From: Paludibacter sp.
GTDB lineage: Bacteria > Bacteroidota > Bacteroidia > Bacteroidales > Paludibacteraceae
Length of the DNA: 64,000 nucleotides
Reading direction: 5' to 3'
NCBI GenBank assembly: GCA_028690665.1
Contig: JAQVAV010000013.1
Location: 1 to 64,000 of the forward strand
Part shown: positions 49,701-57,586 of the stretch, in pieces
Numbering within the stretch: position 1 is the stretch's first letter
How the letters are laid out: every line of letters begins with the position of its first letter
The notes under the pieces: generated by a model
The model's input: only the letters and a program-made list of their open reading frames with translations
Told to the model about the DNA's origin: nothing
Databases searched by the model: none
Program-made: the position numbers and the translations under genes

Positions 49701-50082
49701 TTATACCGGAAACGCGTTTGAAATAACTAATTCTGTTCCATATCAGTATTATGCAATAAAAGTGTTTGCTACCGGAGGTGCTGAAGTTTTACAGTTTTCC
49801 GAAATAGGGCTATATGGCAGTGAAAGCACTGGGCTTAATAATCTTGTTGATGAAGAGAGTCCTGTAACTATAGTTTCGGGTGAACGTAATAAACTAACAA
49901 TAAACTATAAGGGAATAGTTGATAATCATACAGATGTTTCAATTTGTAATGTGTTAGGGCAGACGGTTGTCAATAAGTCTCTTTTGAAATCAAATACCAC
50001 ATATTTTCTACCCCAGGGAATATATATTGTAAATATTCGGAATTCAAAAATAAACTTTTGTCAAAAAACACAAGTAAATTAA
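46747..50082 (+). CDS. Secreted metallo-beta-lactamase-fold hydrolase with beta-helix, F5/8C and T9SS domains
   Basis: A 1111-residue protein of unusual build. After a signal peptide (ends FLYSQ) there is a GLUG-like beta-helix region (about 40-330), a beta-rich linker, a metallo-beta-lactamase fold (about 555-830), an F5/8C module (about 885-1030) and a T9SS sorting domain (about 1038-1111). Metal-site residues are readable: His635, His637, Asp639, His640 (SHFHGDH), His714/His716 (HTHED), Asp752 (LGDAS) and His779/His780 (AHHGYN). The pattern is closest to ComEC-type phosphodiesterase-like domains. It is predicted secreted and carbohydrate-bound. The substrate is unknown; a phosphodiester or phosphate on mannan is my hypothesis. 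Confidence 0.78.
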   Translation: MLLIKNHVKKSGMLLFAVFNWMFLYSQTTISDAAGLIAISNNLSGSYVLTADITLTDTWTPITGFSGTFDGGGHIIKGLSYNNTATEKVALFATTTDATIKNLGIEGANIIAKKDVAAIIGVMTGGVLEQCYVSNSYIQGGDHVASLVGQAVAGTSNAVVRNCYASAYIYATTNNSGGLIASAKACTLSKSYFSGVVRGIGSGQQAAGLVGFIENGYTPTVEYSVNLAPFIISKGGTAMRIIPNIGRNATLTQNYSISTSLIGTSYSLSALSTVETTNTYYGTSGKNGANLPSDEDALSGTFYANTLGWDFTDVWKMLDDGYPVLKWQNSPVNVTVMNSNSPADLSILDVTAAGLRSGNQIDFSKLISSHGIDLNISTDNEKVQISDSKIATLKADVTIESKEEATFNLTAVSSQFMLTNPVATVELNPGIPFIELAAYSYPDGIISEIYNSGPGLAIDKTSVTSEDSKMVVISSTTETSFNTYIQTLLDNGFTQISTNTIEDNVFYTLIKDNKLYYIYFTARTKQVRIIQDNSTNTLLTDLDASVQGNGKTEFYLYSLDYTHGEGQTSKTDYWKIDCGTLIIIKLKDNSLFVIDSGHERQSSKAAMEGLLNFMYNITGQETGTVLDIRGWFISHFHGDHVYLIYPFLTKYHDFINVESVLFNIPSYQTMSSGYDSGTFLMKETFNTYYPNCKYVKLHTGQTFTFQGVEFDVLHTHEDAASTNGKTTIGDGNDTSTILKMLMDGKTFMLLGDASSVCQSDMLSMYSDATLNSNCVQTAHHGYNNLTSLYNLIKAPLAIFCNSEENAVSNTAVFAGVTGATRNVKVCYADPNTTKIYVENGNLLTEDIPSYRSYFKTVDLPELNVQTISTRGNRVNLSTVLSMPSLADSVIDKSVTGTRSKVTGESCSLILDGSTSTKYCTDTIPVTIAWTMKSSVLLKYYVIYSANDNASFSGRNPDKWVISGSNDGISWQNIDSVDNANLPNTNYTGNAFEITNSVPYQYYAIKVFATGGAEVLQFSEIGLYGSESTGLNNLVDEESPVTIVSGERNKLTINYKGIVDNHTDVSICNVLGQTVVNKSLLKSNTTYFLPQGIYIVNIRNSKINFCQKTQVN

Positions 50083-50390
50083 AATGTAAGTGATGAGTTT
50101 TCAGATGGCGTTAAAAATATCATTAAACACACAAGAAAGCAAACTACATGGGCTTTTATAAATTATAATTTTATTAAAGTCTCTATATACAGATGGATAT
50201 TGTTTGTGAGTATTTATGTTTTGATTCTTTTAATGCCATCCTTATTTTTGAAAAATATATAAGATTAGCATATTCGGTTAAGTGACTGTTTATATAATAA
50301 TTATCCGGAATTTATCTATATTTATGTAGGAAAAGATATTCATCGAGGAAAATTAATTTTTAAATAGCATTAACCACTAAATCTAACAAA
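50083..50390. other. Intergenic region after the metallo-hydrolase gene
   Basis: AT-rich with no coding sequence on either strand. TATATTTA near 50320 resembles the -7 element but is not exact. No terminator is obvious. Confidence 0.45.
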
Positions 50391-52499
50391 ATGAAACAAA
50401 AGTCTATTGCACTGTTAAGTCTTTGTATTGTCTTTTTTTTAGGTGCACAAGCATCGAAAATTATTAAAAACCCTTACTATAAAGTATCTAAGTCAGGAGT
50501 GTTTCATGTTGCACAAATAGAAACAAACCGGAAGGAAACCCGTTTGACAATTCATGCAACCATTGTGCCTGATGGTTGGGTGAAATTTTCGGATGCGGCA
50601 TCTATTGAAATAACAGAAACCGGTAAAAAAATATATCCGAAAGCTATCGAAGGTGGAGAGTTTAATAAAGAAATTCGCTTACACACAGGAGATTCAACTT
50701 TTGTATTGATATATCCGAGACTGTCGAAGAAGGTCAAAAGCATTACTTATGATGATACGGTTTATGATATTTCATTGGACGAAAACCATCCGAACCATCC
50801 GGAAATAAATAATACTAATCCGGAGGCAGAACAATGGATAAAAGAACAATTGGATAAAGCGGCCATAAAAACTCCGGCAGACTTGGATGATTCCACACAA
50901 TTTTTCAACAGTACTTCTGCTCGGTTGATTGGTTACATCAAAGGCTATGACTCCCGTTTGGGAATGCTTTCGGGCTCTCTCGATATTATAAATCCTTTTA
51001 CAGGAGATTATTTCTCAACACCATTGGATATTATGTCCGATGGACGTTTCGAGGCAAGCCTGTCTCTTTTAAACCCGATTTGTACTTCTGTAAACATCAA
51101 TGATCAGAAAATCGATTTCTATATTGAACCGGGTCAAACACTGGCTATGGTGATTGATTGGAACGAGTTTTTGATTGCCGATAGGCTTAAAGAACCTTCA
51201 TATAAACTCAAAGAGCTTGTGTTTGAGGGGCCTTTAGCTGCTGTAAATCAGGAATTGCTGAAAATTACAGTAGATGTGTCGAAACCCAAGGTTGATAGTT
51301 GTAACACTTTATCTCCTTTAGATTTTAGAGATAAAGTTACGGCGGTTTATAACCAGTATGAAAAAAGACTTCGGGATTATTGTAAAGATAATGACTTTGG
51401 ACCTAAAGCAAAATCATTAATAGAGGTGAATAAACAGATAGATTTTGCAAATGTTATGTTTGGTTTTGAACAGAGTATGTTGCATCTACCTAAAAGAGCT
51501 AATCTGCCGTTAGATTTTTACGATTTTCTTCAAACAATTTCTTTGAATAATTATAAATTGTTGTCTGGGACTGATTTTAAACAATTTATTCAGAATTTTG
51601 AATACTGCGATGTTTTTTCTAAAGCTGATCACATGACATTTAATTTGTACTATTTTTATAAATATTTGAAAATGAATGGTGTATGCTTGGCTGCTGAGGA
51701 CGAACAAATATGGTCAAAAGCTGATAATATAAATACATTGATACATAATGGATGGACTTTTGTGCAAAAATATATTCAGTATTATCCTGATTTCCAAAAG
51801 CAATATGATACAACAGGTAAGGATGAAAAATATATAAATTTGTGGAAGGGCAGAGATTCTCTTATGATAAACGATTTAAAACTGGAACCGAACCTTATGC
51901 AGCAAATAGTGAAGTTCCGTTCTTCTAAATTTTATTTTTCAGATATGAATAAGGATGAAGCAACTCGTTTTTTGAATTTCATCCAGACCGGAGTTTATTT
52001 GCCGATTTTGAAAGATGAAATGCAGCAAGTGTTTTATGAAAATTTTGATTCAGTTGAAGATAGCCTTTCTAAGGAAGATATAGAAGATTTCTTTAAAGCA
52101 CTTATTTCTCCTTTGAGAACGCGGTATTTGGTGGTCGATTTCTGGAAAGAAACTTATGATTATTGTCTTTCTAATATTGAATTAGAGAAACCATTAATTG
52201 AAAAGTATGCCGATAACCGTGATGTTGCATTTTTGTTTCTTAGTCCGCAAAATGATTATTCATTGAAAGAATACACTAAATATGTAATGGGGGATCATCT
52301 TACCGTTTATGTTCAGATTCCTGCTGAAAAATATAATCAGATTCAGGATTTTTATCATATTAATGGGTCTGCTCATCAAATGTTGATTGGAAAAGACGGC
52401 GAAATTTTGGAACCTAATTTGGGTGCTGTTATCAATGAAGCATTCGTAAATAATTTAATTAAAAAAATGGCGGACGAAAAAGAGCAAGATAGTATATAA
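50391..52499 (+). CDS. Exported protein with degenerate TlpA/thioredoxin-like C-terminal domain
   Basis: A 702-residue protein with a signal peptide (ends GAQAS). The N-terminal two thirds are not recognised. The last about 120 residues resemble TlpA-type thioredoxin domains: a strand followed by DFW, then a helix, a late cis-Pro-like region and a strand-turn with IGKDGEI. The active site is degenerate: where TlpA has C-x-x-C this reads Y589-D-Y-C592, so only the second Cys remains. A disulfide oxidoreductase role is therefore doubtful. It lies 13 bases before the third GH92 and is almost certainly co-transcribed with it, hinting at a joint role such as folding help or glycan handling. Confidence 0.6.
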   Translation: MKQKSIALLSLCIVFFLGAQASKIIKNPYYKVSKSGVFHVAQIETNRKETRLTIHATIVPDGWVKFSDAASIEITETGKKIYPKAIEGGEFNKEIRLHTGDSTFVLIYPRLSKKVKSITYDDTVYDISLDENHPNHPEINNTNPEAEQWIKEQLDKAAIKTPADLDDSTQFFNSTSARLIGYIKGYDSRLGMLSGSLDIINPFTGDYFSTPLDIMSDGRFEASLSLLNPICTSVNINDQKIDFYIEPGQTLAMVIDWNEFLIADRLKEPSYKLKELVFEGPLAAVNQELLKITVDVSKPKVDSCNTLSPLDFRDKVTAVYNQYEKRLRDYCKDNDFGPKAKSLIEVNKQIDFANVMFGFEQSMLHLPKRANLPLDFYDFLQTISLNNYKLLSGTDFKQFIQNFEYCDVFSKADHMTFNLYYFYKYLKMNGVCLAAEDEQIWSKADNINTLIHNGWTFVQKYIQYYPDFQKQYDTTGKDEKYINLWKGRDSLMINDLKLEPNLMQQIVKFRSSKFYFSDMNKDEATRFLNFIQTGVYLPILKDEMQQVFYENFDSVEDSLSKEDIEDFFKALISPLRTRYLVVDFWKETYDYCLSNIELEKPLIEKYADNRDVAFLFLSPQNDYSLKEYTKYVMGDHLTVYVQIPAEKYNQIQDFYHINGSAHQMLIGKDGEILEPNLGAVINEAFVNNLIKKMADEKEQDSI

Positions 52500-52512
52500 G
52501 ATAAATTATAAT

Positions 52513-54528
52513 ATGTTATTTAAGACGAAAAGAACGATTTTAGTTTTATGGCTAACTTTCATTGGTCAGCTGGCTTTCTCAGGGAATGTATGTGATTATG
52601 TAAATCTTTTTATGGGCACGGCAGGCGATCACGGGCAAGTGGATCCTGCTGCCTGTGTGCCTTATGGAATGGTTCGAATAGCCCCTGATTGCAACCCGCG
52701 TAGCCACAGCGGTTATGACTATAATGTGACTGAGGTAACGGGATTTTCTATCAACCGGATTTCAGGAATTGGTTGTGATGGTGCGGGAGGTAATCTTTGT
52801 ATTCGTCCGGCAACCAAAGACGAGAAAGTAAATATGATTAAGAAAACCGAAGAAGCTTTTCCCGGATATTATACCGTGGAATTAGACAATGGTGTTCGAA
52901 CCGAATTTACGGCAACTGATCACGTCGGTTTTCAACGGTATCATTATCCGAAAGGAGTGGAACAAAATATGAATATTGATTTTTATTCGTCTTTCGGTGG
53001 CATGGTTGAGGCTAGTTATGAAGTAATCTCTCTGAATGAAGTGGAAGGTTATATTCACGCTAAAAATACCTGTGGGCATGGAGCCTATAAATTGTTTTTT
53101 TACCTAAAAACAAATGCTGATTTTATAGTAACTGAGAAATCTGATAAAAGTTTATCAATTCGTTTTTCCGGGAAAGATGCTAAAACTGTAGAATTGCGTT
53201 TAGCATTGTCTCCTATTGACGAAAAAACGGCTCAGGATGAATTCCGGAATGTAGCAGACCTGTCTTTTAAGCAGGTGAAGAATAAAGCTGAAAAAGATTG
53301 GCGAAATTTACTGTCGAAAGTAAAAGTTTCAGGTTCGAAGGAAGAGAAAACTTTATTTTATACATCATTATATCGTGTCTTTCTTACGCCAGCCAACGTA
53401 ACTTCCGTAGATGGGCAATACTTGGGTACGGATGGAAAGGTTTATGATCAGAAAGATTTTACGTATTACAGTTCATGGTCGATTTGGGATACATACCGGA
53501 CCAAATTTCCGCTTATGACCCTGTTAGATGCCGGAAGAATGAAAGACATTGCCTCTTCGTTATGTAAACTGTATGTAAATGGGAAAAAGGACTGGGCGAC
53601 AAAATTTGAATCAACGCCAACTGTACGTACCGAACATGCCGCTACCGTTGTTTTGGATGCATACAAAAAAGGTATCAAAGGCATAAACCTGGCAGAAGCT
53701 TACGAAGGTATAAAGTCGGAGGTGGAAAATTGGCCTATGAATCGTCCTGATCAGATATTGGAAGGCTGTATTGATATATGGACTTTATCGGAAATAGCCG
53801 GAATTCTTGATAAAAAAGCCGATTCAATACATTACGCAGAAAAAGCCCGGGAAATTTTTCAGAAAACATGGAATCATGATTTTAAAACAATAGATGAATC
53901 TTTTTCGAAAATGAGAGACAATGGACTTTATCAGGGAACTCGTTGGCAGTATCGCTGGGCTTTGCCTCAATATCAGGATATTATGTCGGAAAGTATTGGA
54001 GGAGAAGATAAATTAGCCAACGAACTTGATTATTTTTTTCGAAATAACTTGAATAATCAGGGTAATGAACCAGGTATTCATGCACCATTTATTTTTAATA
54101 GATTGCATCAACCACAAAAAACGCAACAATATGTCAACCATATTTTACATGATGAAAATATAAATCTGTATGGAGGAAATGCAGAATACCCGGAGCCTGT
54201 TATCCGGCAGATTTTTAGAAACACTCCTGACGGCTATCTGCCCGAAATGGATGAAGATGATGGAACAATGAGTGCCTGGTATGTATTTTCGACGCTTGGA
54301 ATTTTTCCACTGGTAGTAGGTGATCCTGTGTATGAATTGACATCACCTTCATTTAATCATGTAACAATACGGTTTTACAACGGGCACATTTTAGACATTG
54401 ACACAAAAAACCGGAAATCAATTTACAGCCCGGCCAAAGAAGTAAAGCTGAATGGCAAAACGCTGACTGATTTTGAGGTAAATCATGCGGATTTGATACA
54501 AGGAGGTAAACTCGTATTTTATTATTAA
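52513..54528 (+). CDS. GH92 family enzyme with Gln in place of the catalytic acid; possible mannose-1-phospho-6-mannose hydrolase
   Basis: GH92 member of 671 residues, shorter than the two other copies. The signal peptide ends near residue 23. Family marks: NLFMGTAGDHGQ, VPYGMVRIAPD, GNEP in NNQGNEPGIH and the base region MDEDDGTMSAW with Asp580 and Asp582. At the place where the other two copies read CEGNxW with Glu537 and Glu536, this protein reads LYQGTRWQY with Gln474. From memory, the same Glu-to-Gln change marks GH92 enzymes that uncap mannose-1-phospho-6-mannose, where the phosphate leaving group needs no proton donor. That activity is inferred here. It is coupled to the thioredoxin-like gene upstream. 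Confidence 0.85.
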   Translation: MLFKTKRTILVLWLTFIGQLAFSGNVCDYVNLFMGTAGDHGQVDPAACVPYGMVRIAPDCNPRSHSGYDYNVTEVTGFSINRISGIGCDGAGGNLCIRPATKDEKVNMIKKTEEAFPGYYTVELDNGVRTEFTATDHVGFQRYHYPKGVEQNMNIDFYSSFGGMVEASYEVISLNEVEGYIHAKNTCGHGAYKLFFYLKTNADFIVTEKSDKSLSIRFSGKDAKTVELRLALSPIDEKTAQDEFRNVADLSFKQVKNKAEKDWRNLLSKVKVSGSKEEKTLFYTSLYRVFLTPANVTSVDGQYLGTDGKVYDQKDFTYYSSWSIWDTYRTKFPLMTLLDAGRMKDIASSLCKLYVNGKKDWATKFESTPTVRTEHAATVVLDAYKKGIKGINLAEAYEGIKSEVENWPMNRPDQILEGCIDIWTLSEIAGILDKKADSIHYAEKAREIFQKTWNHDFKTIDESFSKMRDNGLYQGTRWQYRWALPQYQDIMSESIGGEDKLANELDYFFRNNLNNQGNEPGIHAPFIFNRLHQPQKTQQYVNHILHDENINLYGGNAEYPEPVIRQIFRNTPDGYLPEMDEDDGTMSAWYVFSTLGIFPLVVGDPVYELTSPSFNHVTIRFYNGHILDIDTKNRKSIYSPAKEVKLNGKTLTDFEVNHADLIQGGKLVFYY

Positions 54529-54654
54529 AACGCGCTTTGATAATACATATCCGTTTTGATAATTTTAAATAAAATAGTTATTTAAAATTTGTCCTGGTTG
54601 CCGTGAATGTTCTAACCGGGTACGTTTATGCTGAATTATATACCTTAAATTATT

Positions 54655-56274
54655 ATGTTGAAAAAATTAAATTGCTTTTTTGCTTTTATATTCCTGATGG
54701 GAATTATGAATGCTGGTAATGTTGTTGAAAAAAATGTTGTAGTAGATAATGTAAAAAAAATGCCGATGACTGAGAATGAAAATATTTTGGCTAAGACATT
54801 TCTTTATACAGCATGGTTGTCGGTGCCGGATATTATGTCGAAGCCGTATAGCGATTTACGCAATACTTTAATCACGCAAGTGAAGAACAGATGTAAAGAC
54901 TCACTTTCTTCTCTTCAGGCATTGAGTGACGATGACTTAGCATGGTCGGCTTTAATGTGTAAGTTTCTACGGGATGCCGGTAGAGACTCTGTTGACCTGA
55001 GTAACCTAACCTTAGATGATTATCGGAATACCGTCATTACGCTGAATAACCAAAATACAGACCGAAGTATTTCTACTTTGCAATCATATTCGAATGCACG
55101 TAATTTGAATATTGCTTATCAGTGGTGGTTTGAGCAAAATGAATTCATTCAATTTAAAATTGATCAATTAAACTCAATTACCGCCTCCAATGCATTTTTT
55201 GACATGAAAGATAATCAGTCAACAGGAATGGATGTGCTGAGAATTGTTGAAGCGGATGAAGCTTCCTATAAGTATTTGGGAGTTTACCATTCACAGATAA
55301 GTTCTAACCATTTTGTATTGAGGTTAGCGGGAAGTAATGATCTTAAGGTTTGGCATTATATAACAAATTTAGGCGATCGTTCACATCAGGGTGATATTAA
55401 AAAATGGGGCGATGGCTACTTGGTTGCCAATGAGCAGGATCCTGTTGAAGGTTCTAATAATATACGGATACGCTTTTTCTCCAGTTATGCTAATCTAATT
55501 ACCAATAATGCAGCAAATGATATGTCTGTTCCCCATACTTTTTCATCAACAGCAGAAGGAACCCCCGACATCCGGACAATTGTCGGAGATGATCCCGTTA
55601 CTTCTCATATCGTCATTGGCTTTCATTATTACGATAATGGAGTGCATGATCAGAATGCTATCGGTATTTTGTATCATTTTACCAACTGGAGAGCTTGGAA
55701 AGATGTCATTTCGAACTACAATATTCAACTCATGGGTTATAATGGAAATATTGGTGGACGAAGTAGCTTTTATTCGAATGGAAATTATGTATTGCAGGAA
55801 GCGCAGATAACATCAAATGATTGGAGCAGTTGGCGTTTTTTGTTTGGTGACGGTGCATTTTACTATACACTGAACCCGGTTACACCCAAAGGCTCTACCT
55901 CCTTTGCCAATCCGGGAATAGCTCCGATAGGTTCCGATAAATTTGTGGTAACAGCATTTATGCCTACGGAAGGAAATCAAAGTGGAGAGCGAGGTGATCT
56001 TTTGTATCTTGTTGATTTTGCTGATGATCCGGCGTCATTGGATAAGCCGGTAATTAATTCGACGAATAATGATGTTAAAGTATATTCAAAAGAGGGTCTC
56101 ATTCACATAGCCAATGCAGAAAATTCTCAAATTACTATTTATGATATAACTGGAGGAGTAAGGACTCGTGTCGCAGCTAAATCATCTCTTGAATCTTTCA
56201 ATCTGAAAGGAGTGTTTGTTATTTCTGTGGTTAGTGAGCAGAGTCGAAAGAATTATAAGGTTATCAACTTATAG
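54655..56274 (+). CDS. Secreted putative beta-propeller protein of unknown family
   Basis: A 539-residue exported protein I cannot place. After the signal peptide there is a helical N-terminal region (about 35-165), then a beta-rich region (about 180-465) whose repeated blades, with phrases such as SNDLKVWHYI, WGDGYLVANEQDP, EGTPDIR and FTNWRAWKDV, recall five-bladed propellers of GH43/GH130-like glycosidases. The EGTPDIR segment resembles the conserved acidic position of such enzymes. The C-terminal about 65 residues form a small beta domain like T9SS or DUF6383-type tails but without the PNP motif. It lies between GH92 and the interrupted glycosidase-like gene, so a glycan role is likely. 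Confidence 0.5.
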   Translation: MLKKLNCFFAFIFLMGIMNAGNVVEKNVVVDNVKKMPMTENENILAKTFLYTAWLSVPDIMSKPYSDLRNTLITQVKNRCKDSLSSLQALSDDDLAWSALMCKFLRDAGRDSVDLSNLTLDDYRNTVITLNNQNTDRSISTLQSYSNARNLNIAYQWWFEQNEFIQFKIDQLNSITASNAFFDMKDNQSTGMDVLRIVEADEASYKYLGVYHSQISSNHFVLRLAGSNDLKVWHYITNLGDRSHQGDIKKWGDGYLVANEQDPVEGSNNIRIRFFSSYANLITNNAANDMSVPHTFSSTAEGTPDIRTIVGDDPVTSHIVIGFHYYDNGVHDQNAIGILYHFTNWRAWKDVISNYNIQLMGYNGNIGGRSSFYSNGNYVLQEAQITSNDWSSWRFLFGDGAFYYTLNPVTPKGSTSFANPGIAPIGSDKFVVTAFMPTEGNQSGERGDLLYLVDFADDPASLDKPVINSTNNDVKVYSKEGLIHIANAENSQITIYDITGGVRTRVAAKSSLESFNLKGVFVISVVSEQSRKNYKVINL

Positions 56275-56465
56275 AGATGACAAATATCTTTCATTTTAAA
56301 TATAGTATTTTATAGGTTTATTGTTGAAGTCTGATGTGATTATGACGGAATTTATAAAAAAAACGATTAGTAAATAATTTGCATGGAATGTTTGTCCTTT
56401 AAATGTGTTGGCATGTTCAAAAGACAACATCCAAACCATGGTTCCACTCTCAATAAAAACTTAAT

Positions 56466-56489
56466 ATGAAATTAAAACCATTTTATTTA
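56466..56489 (+). pseudogene. Detached original start of the interrupted downstream gene
   Basis: ATG at 56466 opens eight codons (MKLKPFYL) that stop being sensible at the IS630 left end. If the element and one TA copy are removed, this reading frame joins exactly in frame to the PLLLFTVF codons after 57601 and gives a normal signal peptide with a basic n-region. It is the original 5' end of the gene now starting at 57587. Confidence 0.85.
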
Positions 56490-56504
56490 AGTAAGTAATC
56501 AAAA

Positions 56505-57520
56505 TTAAGCGACATAATGCGAGTAATTAATGAACAGTGTATTTCCAATCGCCGCCAACGCTCTGTTGGTTGCGTAGAAAAGCATGTCTGTACTCACATA
56601 GTCTTGAGGTCTGATCCATTTTCCTTTCAATATCCTCCAAAGTGTTTCCGCAATATTCAGGTGCGGAGAATATGGAGGCAGATAGAAAAGAAAAAGCCCT
56701 CTTTTTTCCCATACCAGACGCAACTCCCGTATTTTATTATTACGATGAACCGTAGCATTGTCAAGCACCACAAAGGTGTTTTTGCGCACACGCAAGGAAA
56801 ATGCATCGAGGAAATTCACGACCTTGTCGGCGTTGATACTTTCGGTGGTGGCGAATCCCTGATATTGGTTCTTTCTGTCAATCATTCCGAAGATGTTGAG
56901 CCTTGCGCTTCTTTGAGATACAATGCACACATCCTCACCGGGCAACTGCCAGCCGTAAGGAACATATCCTTCGGTACAGATATGGCTTTCATCAGCATAA
57001 TACAAGGCAATGCGCCCTTCACGTTCCTGTTGTTCAAGTTCTTGCAACTTTTCGTATTTGTACTCGTAAAGTTGCGGCGAGGGGACTCCCCTTGGGCGTT
57101 TTCTTATTCGCTTATATCTTGCGCCAAGGCGGATAAAAAACGCTTGAAGGTCAAGTCGCTTGCCTCTTTGCCTGTTGCCTGTTGCCAAGCCGTTTTAGCT
57201 TTGCTTACACTTTGCCTGTCCTGTTCGATGGCTGAACGCACTGCTTGTTCGTCCGAACAATCCATTATTGGTTTTCGACCACGACCTTCACGGGTTTGTA
57301 AGCCTGTTATGCCTTCCGAAAGGAAACGTTTTACCCATGCATTAACTGACACCAAACTCATTTCGGTCTGTTCACCCGCTTTTACAGAAGGTAGTCCATC
57401 TAACTTGAGAAGAACAGCACGACAACGCATGCGAAAACAGTGGCTCGTGCCATGGCGGAAACCATGCTCTAATTCTAATCGTTGGACGCTCGTTAATTCT
57501 ATCGTCTTTATTTTTCCCAT
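56505..57520 (-). CDS. IS630 family transposase, made by -1 frameshift
   Basis: DDE transposase encoded in two overlapping frames; the joined product is about 338 residues. The first part has a helix-turn-helix domain. The second carries the DDE residues: D in YADESH, D in VVLDNATVH and E in NIAETLWR. Frame change is expected at a T-TTT-TTA heptamer (57140-57134, minus), which is exactly in register as a -1 slippery site: codons CGT TTT TTA in the first frame, continuing as FIRLGARYKR in the second. No stop interrupts either part, so the element may be active. Confidence 0.9.
57104..57520 (-). CDS. IS630 first-frame product (DNA-binding part)
   Basis: Without frameshifting, translation from 57520 gives a 138-residue protein with the helix-turn-helix half only, ending 10 codons past the slippery site. 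In other insertion sequences such short products bind the ends and repress transposition; that role here is by analogy. Confidence 0.75.
   Translation of the reverse strand: MGKIKTIELTSVQRLELEHGFRHGTSHCFRMRCRAVLLKLDGLPSVKAGEQTEMSLVSVNAWVKRFLSEGITGLQTREGRGRKPIMDCSDEQAVRSAIEQDRQSVSKAKTAWQQATGKEASDLTFKRFLSALAQDISE
57134..57140 (-). other. Programmed -1 frameshift site
   Basis: The minus strand reads T-TTT-TTA in the zero frame, an ideal -1 heptamer. A GGGG/CCCC hairpin lies about 42 bases downstream (57080-57092), probably too far to act as the stimulator. Confidence 0.8.
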
Positions 57521-57586
57521 TGCTAATCGTATTTTATTGAATACTGATAGAACGGAATCTATTATTGAATATTGTATAAACTAAAT

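Noticed and set aside
56450-57540. TCAATAAAA / TTTTATTGA as alternative ends of the insertion sequence
   Set aside because: No TA duplication flanks them, whereas the AGTAAGT ends have TA on both sides and their removal restores the interrupted gene in frame.
56517-57584. Long + strand open frame (355 codons) inside the insertion sequence
   Set aside because: It is fully antisense to the IS630 transposase, has no signal or recognisable domain, and the minus strand shows clear DDE motifs.
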